A stretch of 7,158 nt of DNA from Rudaea sp. Lineage in GTDB: Bacteria; Pseudomonadota; Gammaproteobacteria; Xanthomonadales; Rhodanobacteraceae. Below the pieces are notes generated by a model. That model searched no databases, was not told the DNA's origin, and saw only the letters and a list, made by a program, of their open reading frames with translations. Shown piece by piece: positions 1 to 6,041 of the stretch (position 1 is its first letter; every line of letters starts with the position of its first letter). Where the stretch lies: contig JAICYA010000095.1 in assembly GCA_025934455.1 (NCBI GenBank), positions 1 to 7,158 of the forward strand, given 5' to 3'. Made by a program: the position numbers and the translations under genes.

Positions 1-1597
1 AGATGCCGCCGCCGGCCTCGCCACCGTACCCGAGGTTCGCCGAGGCGATGCCGAGGTGGTCGAGGAATGCCGTGTAGTCCGAGCCGGAGCCCAGCGCCTC
101 GATGCGCAAGTCGGGACGGTTGCGGATTTCGTCGCGCCGTTCCTGGCTTGGCGCCCGCGAGATCGCTACCAGCCGCGCCCGCTGCCACACGCTGATGTTC
201 TTTTCCGGGTCGGTAATCTCCTTGGCGACGCTGTTGAAGAAATGCTCCAGCGAGTGCGAGCCGCTGGCGCCGAAGTAGCCGCGGCTGTTGGTGTCGCTGT
301 TGATGTAGACGACCGCCTTCTGCCGCAGCTCTTCGGCGTGCGTCTCGGCCCATTCGGTGGAACCGAGCAGGCCGGGTTCCTCGCCGTCCCAGCTCGCATA
401 GACGATGGTGCGCCCGGGCCGCCAGCCATCTTTGTACAGCGAACCCAGCGCCTTGGCCTCAGCCATTTCCGCAACCATGCCGGCCAGCGGATCCCACGCG
501 CCGAACACCCAGCCGTCATGATGGTTGCCACGCACGATCCATTCGTCCGGTGCGGTGGAACCTTTCAGCGTGGCGATAACGTCATAGACGGGTTTGCGTG
601 TCCAGTCGGATTTCACCAGCAAATGCACTTTGGCCGGACCCGCGCCGATGTGGTAGGTGATCGGCAACGCGCCACGCCAATTGGCCGGTGCGACTTGCCC
701 ACCCAGCGCCTTCAAGAGCGGCGTGGCGTCGGCATAAGAAATCGGCAGCACCGGAATCTTCAGGATAGTCTTCGCATCCTTCAGAGCGAGATGCTTCGCA
801 CCCGGCGTGGACCCATAACCCGGCGTCGTGGGATCGCCGGGATACAACTGCATCTTGGCGACCGATCCGCGCTGCACGCCGTCGGCCGGACGCCAGCCGC
901 CCTGCGGGTACGTGTCGCCAGCGAAATAACCATCGTCGCGCGGGTCGGAATAAATCAGGCAGCCAACCGCGCCGTGTTCGTAGGCGAGTTCCGGCTTCAG
1001 GCCGCGCCAGCCGCCACCATAGCGAACGATCACGACCTTGCCTTTCACGTCCACGCCGCGACGCGCCAATTCCTTGTAGTCGTCCGGCATGCCGTAATTG
1101 ACATAAACCAGCGACGCGGTGATGTCGCCGTCGGCGCCGTAGACGTTGTACGGCGGCAATGCGCCGGCTTCATCGGAAGTCCGATCGCCCGGCACCGGCG
1201 GCTCGTGCAGTTTGGCCGTATAGACGTCCGGAGCCACCAATTCCAGCGATTCCTGTTTCGGTGTCGGATACAGCACGTCGAAAGTTTCGATGTGCGCATC
1301 CCAGCCCCATTGCCTGAATTTGGCCAGCATGAACTCGGCGTTCGCCTTGTCGTGCGGCGCGCCGACCTGGTTGGGTCCGGAGGACATCTGCTGCAGCCAG
1401 TCGCGCAAGTCGGCCGCATTCAATTGCGCGTCGAAGCGTTGCTCCAGGCTCTGCTCCTGCGCGGTGCCCTGGCTGGTGAAACCCAGCATCGAAGCATTGT
1501 TCTCCCCGCTGTCGCTGGCCGGTGTCGCGGCGCTCGCCGCAAGGGTCACCAGGCCACAGCCCAACGCGACGGCCAGCCGCAATTTCTTTGCTTTCAT
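1..1597 (-). CDS. M28-family metallopeptidase, glutamate carboxypeptidase II-like, exported (C-terminus cut by window edge)
   Basis: This is a secreted zinc peptidase of the M28B/transferrin-receptor type; 532 codons are visible and the reading frame is still open at position 1. Residues 1-23 form a signal peptide ending ASA. A PA-type insert covers roughly 140-300. The peptidase core resembles human glutamate carboxypeptidase II (GCPII): GNHHDGW supplies H359, WDP supplies D369, SWDGEEPGLLGSTEWAE supplies catalytic E406 and zinc ligand E407, and YINSD supplies D435. The spacings match GCPII (H377, D387, E424/E425, D453). The calcium-site residues (T258, Y261, E415, E418) also appear kept. 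The last zinc histidine would lie about two codons outside the window, as would the C-terminal dimerisation domain. The ATG at 1597 is chosen because GGGAG lies 7 bases upstream and the signal peptide starts there. GCPII residues that recognise glutamate are changed, so a general amino- or dipeptidase is likelier than a folate hydrolase. It is divergent from the cupredoxin gene. The family call is firm; the substrate is unknown. Confidence 0.9.
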   Translation of the reverse strand, partial: MKAKKLRLAVALGCGLVTLAASAATPASDSGENNASMLGFTSQGTAQEQSLEQRFDAQLNAADLRDWLQQMSSGPNQVGAPHDKANAEFMLAKFRQWGWDAHIETFDVLYPTPKQESLELVAPDVYTAKLHEPPVPGDRTSDEAGALPPYNVYGADGDITASLVYVNYGMPDDYKELARRGVDVKGKVVIVRYGGGWRGLKPELAYEHGAVGCLIYSDPRDDGYFAGDTYPQGGWRPADGVQRGSVAKMQLYPGDPTTPGYGSTPGAKHLALKDAKTILKIPVLPISYADATPLLKALGGQVAPANWRGALPITYHIGAGPAKVHLLVKSDWTRKPVYDVIATLKGSTAPDEWIVRGNHHDGWVFGAWDPLAGMVAEMAEAKALGSLYKDGWRPGRTIVYASWDGEEPGLLGSTEWAETHAEELRQKAVVYINSDTNSRGYFGASGSHSLEHFFNSVAKEITDPEKNISVWQRARLVAISRAPSQERRDEIRNRPDLRIEALGSGSDYTAFLDHLGIASANLGYGGEAGGGI

Positions 1598-1751
1598 GCA
1601 GCGTCTCCCGATATGCACGCGAATCCCGCATTGGGAACGCCGCTGGCGCGCAGGTCAAGTGGCGGTCGTCACGTTCCCTGCCGCGGCACTCGGCAAGTTG
1701 CGTGCATGGGCGTACATTGCGCTTCCATCATGGTTCGAGGGGAGAACGAAG
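1598..1751. promoter_or_regulatory. Divergent intergenic region with nested inverted repeats
   Basis: This 154-bp gap separates two divergently transcribed genes and must carry both promoters. Two perfect inverted repeats are nearly concentric. ATGCACGC (1613-1620) pairs with GCGTGCAT (1700-1707), and GGGAACG (1633-1639) pairs with CGTTCCC (1672-1678). Inside the second, CCGC (1640-1643) can pair with GCGG (1662-1665). Promoter matches are weak. On the plus strand TCGGCA (1690-1695) lies 17 bp from TACATT (1713-1718). On the minus strand TTGACC (complement of 1653-1658) lies 17 bp from CCCAAT (complement of 1630-1635). The dyads could be operator sites serving both directions, but no known regulator site is recognised. 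Confidence 0.4.
1739..1744 (+). promoter_or_regulatory. Ribosome binding site of the cupredoxin gene
   Basis: GGGGAG lies 7 bases before the ATG at 1752. It selects this start over upstream in-frame ATGs (the frame is open from 1290), which would extend the gene across the divergent peptidase gene and bury the signal peptide. Confidence 0.7.
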
Positions 1752-2408
1752 ATGCGAACGGCTATCTGGCTGCCCAGCGTACTCGCGCTGTTCATCGCAT
1801 TCACGGCGGATGCAGCGGGCCTTGATGTGCGGATCGTGGACCAGCGCGGGGCGCCGGTTCCGGATGCTGTGGTCACCCTGCTGCCGCGCGATGTCGCGCA
1901 ATCGTCCGCGCCCGCGCACCGACCTGAAACGCGGGTGATTGATCAGAAGAACCTGATGTTCATGCCGTACATCGAGGTCTTCCGGCCCGGCGATTCGGTT
2001 GTGTTCCGCAACAGCGACAACACTCGCCATCACGTCTATTCGTTCTCGCCGGTGAAGGCGTTCGAGTTTGTCCTCACGCCAGGGCAGAGCTCGGCACCTC
2101 TTACCCTTGACAAAAGTGGCGTGGTCGCGGTCGGCTGCAACATCCATGACCGCATGATCGCGTATCTCTATGTTTCGGACGCGCCCTGGATCGCGCATTC
2201 CGGTGCGGATGGCAAAGTGAGCTTCGACGCATTGCCCACCGGAGCCTACGAGGTGCGCGTGTGGCAGCCGCGGCTGCGCCCGAACAAGCCCGATCTCGCG
2301 CAAACCGCTACGGTGCTCGGCGGCGCCGATCCACAGACGCTCACTTTTACCCTGTCGCTGTTACCCGATCCGCGCACGCAGTTCGATCGCGAACATACGA
2401 GCTATTAG
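1752..2408 (+). CDS. Periplasmic cupredoxin-like protein (plastocyanin/amicyanin type)
   Basis: This 218-residue exported protein probably binds one copper ion in a type I site. Residues 1-22 are a signal peptide ending ADA-A. A short beta segment follows, with VDQRGAPVPDAVVTL at 29-43. The cupredoxin fold spans roughly 65-145: its MPYIEVFRPGD start (71-81) precedes RHHV with H93 as the probable first ligand. GCNIHDRM then gives C129, H132 and M135, the C-x2-H-x2-M spacing of amicyanin. Residues 150-204 (DGKVSFDALPTGAYEVRVW) look like a carboxypeptidase-regulatory-like beta domain. Similar proteins are often labelled 'methylamine utilization protein', but no methylamine dehydrogenase gene is present, so that label should not be read as a function. 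The ATG at 1752 has a good ribosome site. The stop lies 4 bp before the c-di-GMP gene, so this is the first gene of a three-gene operon. An electron carrier, copper carrier or redox sensor role is possible. Confidence 0.85.
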   Translation: MRTAIWLPSVLALFIAFTADAAGLDVRIVDQRGAPVPDAVVTLLPRDVAQSSAPAHRPETRVIDQKNLMFMPYIEVFRPGDSVVFRNSDNTRHHVYSFSPVKAFEFVLTPGQSSAPLTLDKSGVVAVGCNIHDRMIAYLYVSDAPWIAHSGADGKVSFDALPTGAYEVRVWQPRLRPNKPDLAQTATVLGGADPQTLTFTLSLLPDPRTQFDREHTSY

Positions 2409-2412
2409 CGCA

Positions 2413-4749
2413 ATGAGCTTTCGTCTCCGGCTCGCGTTGTTCTTCGTCGCCGCGCTGGTCGCGGTGCAGGCATTGACGGCCGTGCTGGTGTACGAGGTCA
2501 CGCGCCAGGAATTGATCCGCGAAGGTCAGCGCCAACTCGGGGTGGCGGCAACCGCATTCGTGCGTCAGCTTGATGATATTTCCGATCGCGTGGCCGGCAG
2601 CGTACAGGTGCTGGCGCTCGACTACGCGCTGCGCTCGGCAATCGCACAACATGACCAGGCCACCATGCAATCGGCGCTGGCCAATCATGGCCGCCGAGTC
2701 GGCGCGACGCAGATGTTGCTGCTGAACGTGGACGGGCGCATCGTCGTGGATACGTTGGGCGCCTCCCCTGCGGGCAGTGCATTTCCCTATGCTGATCTGG
2801 TGGAGCGCGCCTGGTCGCAGCCCGCCGCGGCAGTGGTGGCTTGGCGCGGACGCGCGTACTGGATGGTGGTGGTGCCGGTATTCGCGCCCAATCTCGTAGG
2901 CGAAATCGCTGCGGCGATTCCGATTGACGACAGGCTGCTGGCGCGCCTGCAGGCGCAGTCCACCTTGCCGCGCAATATCGAGTTAGTCGCGCAAAATGCG
3001 GATGGCGCCTGGGTGCTGCTGGCCCACGGCAGCGATCAAGTCCCGCTGACTTCACCTCTCGCCAAGCAAAACCGAAGCCTGTCCGCGCAACCGACACTGC
3101 TGGAAGTCAACGGACGCGAATTCGTCGCGCAAGCCGTGCCGCTCAGCCGCGCGCACGCCAGCGCACCCGTCGCGGCGGTGCTCGGTTATTCGGTGGATCA
3201 AGCCTTGCGGCCTTACCGCTCCGTCGCGCTCGCATGGGCCGTGCTGCTCGCCCTCGGCCTTGGCGTCGGCCTGATCGGGGCATGGCTGATCGCGCGCAGC
3301 GTGTCGCGCCCGGTCGAGCAGCTCGCCGCTTCCGCGCGCCGCATCGAAGCCGGCGATTACAGCGCACTGCAGTACCTGCCGCGCTATGGCGAACTCGGCG
3401 AATTGGCGGCGGCGTTCGCGAGCATGACCAAGGCGATTCGCGAACGCGAGGCGCGCATTCTGCATCAGTCCGGTCACGACCAGACGACCGGGTTGCCCAA
3501 TCGCATGGCGGCCGAAGCGCACATAGAGGCCGAATTGGGCAACCATCCGCAGCAATCCGCAGCGCTGCTGATCGTGGGTCTTGGCCGCGTGCCGGAGATC
3601 GTCAAGACCATGGGCCACACGGTGTGCGACCGGGTGATGCGCGACGTGGGCATGCGTATCCGCGGTCATGCCGGCGGTGGTTTCGCCGCGCGCGCGACCG
3701 ACACGCAGTTTGCGATCTTCCTCGCTCATGGCGGCAAGCAGGAAGCGATTGCGGTGGCTTTCCGAATACTGGATGCGCTAAGCGAACCGTATCGCGAAAG
3801 CGATCTCACGCTCGACCTCGCGCCGGCGGTAGGCATCGCGCTCGCGCCTTTGCACGCGACCGGCGCAAACGGTCTGCTGCGACGCGCGGAAATCGCGTTG
3901 CTCGCGGCGTTGGGCTCGGAAGAGCCGATCGCGGTGTACGACCCGGCCACCGACCCGCACCGGCCCGAGCGATTGTCACTTATGGGCGATCTGCGCGCGG
4001 CGCTGGATAACGATCAGCTGCAACTGCATTATCAGCCGAAATTGAACCTCGCCAGCGGTGACTTGGACGGCGCGGAAGGTCTGGTGCGTTGGCAGCATCC
4101 GACCTTGGGCACGGTACCGCCGGATGCATTCATCGCGCTCGCCGAGGAAACCGGCAATATCCGCAAATTGACGCGCTGGGCCTTGGCGGCCGGCATCGCG
4201 CAGGCGAAGCGCTGGCATGCGGCCGGCCACTCGATCAAAATTTCAATCAACGTGTCCGCGCGCGATCTGGACGACATCGACATACCGCGGCGCGTGGCGG
4301 ACCTGCTTGCGCTGCATGCGCTGCCGCCGGAGTGCATCGGGTTGGAAATCACCGAAGGCGCGATCATGGGCAAGCCGGATGCGGCCATCGCCGTCCTGCG
4401 CCGACTGGCCGATCTGGGCATTGATCTGGCGATTGACGATTTCGGCGTAGGCCAGTCCTCGCTCGCCTACCTGCGTCGCTTGCCGGTTCGCGAATTGAAA
4501 GTGGACAAGAGTTTCGTCACCCACCTGCACGAGTCGCGCGAAGATCAGGCTATCGTGCGCAGCATTGTCGAACTTGCGCATCATCTGGGTTATCGCGTCA
4601 CGGCCGAAGGGGTGGACAACGAGGCGGCGCTCGCATTCCTGCGCGAGGTAGGCTGCGATCATGCGCAAGGCTGGTTGGTTGCGAAAGCCCTGCCGGCGGA
4701 GGCGTTCGATGCTCTCCTTTCGCGTGAACGCGCGGTAGTCCCGGGATGA
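2413..4749 (+). CDS. Membrane c-di-GMP protein: periplasmic sensor, HAMP, degenerate GGDEF, EAL
   Basis: This 778-residue inner-membrane protein probably degrades or senses c-di-GMP. A transmembrane helix at about 7-27 and another at 271-294 bracket a periplasmic region of about 240 residues that looks Cache-like (LLLNVDGRIVVDT, 102-114). A HAMP linker follows (about 294-345). The GGDEF domain (about 350-510) keeps its DQTTGLPNR opening, but its signature reads TDTQF at 429-433 and no inhibitory RxxD is seen just upstream, so cyclase activity is very unlikely. The EAL domain (about 522-770) reads EGL at 555-557. It keeps the likely metal and catalytic residues N613, E645, D675-D676, K696, E732 and Q752, so phosphodiesterase activity is plausible. 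A LapD-like receptor is the alternative, but LapD-type EAL domains usually lose such residues. The gene starts 4 bp after the cupredoxin stop, with no clear ribosome site, and overlaps the barrel gene, implying translational coupling. Confidence 0.92.
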   Translation: MSFRLRLALFFVAALVAVQALTAVLVYEVTRQELIREGQRQLGVAATAFVRQLDDISDRVAGSVQVLALDYALRSAIAQHDQATMQSALANHGRRVGATQMLLLNVDGRIVVDTLGASPAGSAFPYADLVERAWSQPAAAVVAWRGRAYWMVVVPVFAPNLVGEIAAAIPIDDRLLARLQAQSTLPRNIELVAQNADGAWVLLAHGSDQVPLTSPLAKQNRSLSAQPTLLEVNGREFVAQAVPLSRAHASAPVAAVLGYSVDQALRPYRSVALAWAVLLALGLGVGLIGAWLIARSVSRPVEQLAASARRIEAGDYSALQYLPRYGELGELAAAFASMTKAIREREARILHQSGHDQTTGLPNRMAAEAHIEAELGNHPQQSAALLIVGLGRVPEIVKTMGHTVCDRVMRDVGMRIRGHAGGGFAARATDTQFAIFLAHGGKQEAIAVAFRILDALSEPYRESDLTLDLAPAVGIALAPLHATGANGLLRRAEIALLAALGSEEPIAVYDPATDPHRPERLSLMGDLRAALDNDQLQLHYQPKLNLASGDLDGAEGLVRWQHPTLGTVPPDAFIALAEETGNIRKLTRWALAAGIAQAKRWHAAGHSIKISINVSARDLDDIDIPRRVADLLALHALPPECIGLEITEGAIMGKPDAAIAVLRRLADLGIDLAIDDFGVGQSSLAYLRRLPVRELKVDKSFVTHLHESREDQAIVRSIVELAHHLGYRVTAEGVDNEAALAFLREVGCDHAQGWLVAKALPAEAFDALLSRERAVVPG

Positions 4750-5960
4750 AAGGTCGCACGTTCGCCGTTGCGATTCTGCTGGCGAGCGCCGGCAGAGTGC
4801 ACGCACAGGATTTCCAGCTGCACGGCTTTGTCGATTTGCGCGCGGTATCGCCCGCAAACGAAACAAGCTGGAATGATGGGGGAGTCGGCAAATCGCGTTA
4901 CGGCAGCGACGACGGTGGCGCGCGCCTTGGCGGCGCCCTCCTCAACGCATCCTGGCAGGCAACACCGGCGCTGAGCGCGGTGACCGACCTGCAATATCAA
5001 TCCGATGAGCATCGTCACCTCGATGTGCTGGACGCGTACCTACGTTACCGGCCGGCCTCCACGACGCCGTGGCGCTGGTCGTTGAAACTTGGCGCATTCT
5101 TCGCGCCAATTTCTTTGGAGAACGAAGGCATCGGCTGGACCAGCCTGTGGACGCTCACGCCTTCGGCTATCAACAGTTGGGTGGGCGAGGAGTTGCGCAC
5201 GGTCGGCGGCGAATTGAGTGTGGAGCATCGCGGCATCAATACTTTCCAAGCCAGCTTCGCTGTGTTCGGCAAGAACGACCCGGCTGGCGAACTGCTGGCT
5301 ACGCGCGGCTGGTCGTTGAGCGATCTAACCTCGGGCTTGCACGCGAGCGTGCGCGAGCCGGACGTATACGCGCCTATCGCTGGCACTACGACGCCGGTGG
5401 ACTATCGCCCGTTCGACGAGATCGACCATCGCCTCGGCTGGTATGGGGACGCGAGCTGGGAATCGCCTTATGGCAAGCTCGTGCTGCTGCGCTATGACAA
5501 TCGCGCCGATCCCACCCGCTACGAGCATTACGAGCAGCGCGAAGTATTCGCATGGCATACGCGCTTCTGGAGCCTCGGCGCGCGCACGCGAATAAGCGAC
5601 GTCACATTGATCGCGCAAGGAATGGATGGCAATACCGCTTTCGAGCCGGTGCCGAATCTCAATCTGGATACGCACTTCCGTTCGGGATTCCTGCTGGCGG
5701 GTTGGGAGCGCGGCGAATGGAGGCCAGCGCTGCGCCTCGATCTCTTCAGCCTGCGCGAGACGCCAGCTTCGTTGCCCGCGCCGCTGAGCGAGCACGGTCA
5801 CGCGCTCACCGCCGCACTTAACTGGCGGCCCAGCGATCGCCTGCGCATCACGGGCGAGTGGCTGCGGATTGACAGCACACGCGACCAGAGACTGCTCGAA
5901 GGACTGTCGCCACGCCAGATCGACCAGCAGGTGCAGATCAGCGCGCGCGTGCTGTTCTAA
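4746..5960 (+). CDS. Outer-membrane beta-barrel protein, porin-like, uncharacterised
   Basis: This 404-residue protein has a signal peptide (residues 1-20, cleavage after VHA). The rest has the alternating polar/hydrophobic pattern of amphipathic beta strands, with many Trp, Tyr and Arg residues, and ends in ...SARVLF. A terminal Phe is the usual C-terminal signature recognised by the barrel assembly machinery. It opens with DFQLHGFVDLRA, a typical first strand, and the GAFFAPISLENEGIGW segment (about 116-131) recalls phosphate-selective and other specific porins. I do not recognise a specific family or substrate. No TonB box or plug domain is seen, so it is not an obvious TonB-dependent receptor. 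Its ATG overlaps the preceding TGA (ATGA, 4746-4749) and no good ribosome site precedes it, so translation is probably coupled to the GGDEF/EAL gene. It is the last gene of the operon and faces the minus-strand GGDEF/EAL gene. Confidence 0.8.
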   Translation: MKGRTFAVAILLASAGRVHAQDFQLHGFVDLRAVSPANETSWNDGGVGKSRYGSDDGGARLGGALLNASWQATPALSAVTDLQYQSDEHRHLDVLDAYLRYRPASTTPWRWSLKLGAFFAPISLENEGIGWTSLWTLTPSAINSWVGEELRTVGGELSVEHRGINTFQASFAVFGKNDPAGELLATRGWSLSDLTSGLHASVREPDVYAPIAGTTTPVDYRPFDEIDHRLGWYGDASWESPYGKLVLLRYDNRADPTRYEHYEQREVFAWHTRFWSLGARTRISDVTLIAQGMDGNTAFEPVPNLNLDTHFRSGFLLAGWERGEWRPALRLDLFSLRETPASLPAPLSEHGHALTAALNWRPSDRLRITGEWLRIDSTRDQRLLEGLSPRQIDQQVQISARVLF

Positions 5961-5969
5961 AGCAATACT

Positions 5970-6028
5970 GTCCGCATAAACCTGACAAACGCAAATCAGC
6001 TCATGTCCATTTGCGTTCATGCGCGGAC
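5970..6028. terminator. Stem-loop between convergent genes, possible bidirectional terminator
   Basis: AACGCAAAT (5988-5996) and ATTTGCGTT (6009-6017) form a perfect 9-bp stem with a 12-base loop. An outer pair, GTCCGC (5970-5975) with GCGGAC (6023-6028), can enclose it. It lies just after the barrel gene stop and just after the stop of the minus-strand gene, where a shared terminator is expected. Neither strand has a clear T run after the stem, so it is not a canonical rho-independent terminator. It might instead stabilise the 3' ends of the transcripts. Confidence 0.4.
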
Positions 6029-6041
6029 GCGTGCCTGGTGC

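Noticed and set aside
1290..1751. Upstream extension of the cupredoxin gene to an ATG at 1290
   Set aside because: The extension overlaps the divergent peptidase gene and has no domain. The start at 1752 has a good ribosome site and gives a proper signal peptide.
56..1825. A 589-codon open frame on the plus strand
   Set aside because: It is antisense to the M28 peptidase, whose reading frame carries clear catalytic motifs. The plus-strand translation is rich in Arg, His and Gln with no recognisable domain, as expected of an antisense frame in GC-rich DNA.
3052..3729. A 225-codon minus-strand frame within the c-di-GMP gene
   Set aside because: It lies opposite the membrane, HAMP and GGDEF coding region; His- and Arg-rich antisense translation with no domain.
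5325..6020. A 231-codon open frame on the minus strand opposite the barrel gene
   Set aside because: It is antisense to a gene with signal peptide, barrel pattern and terminal Phe, and shows no domain of its own.
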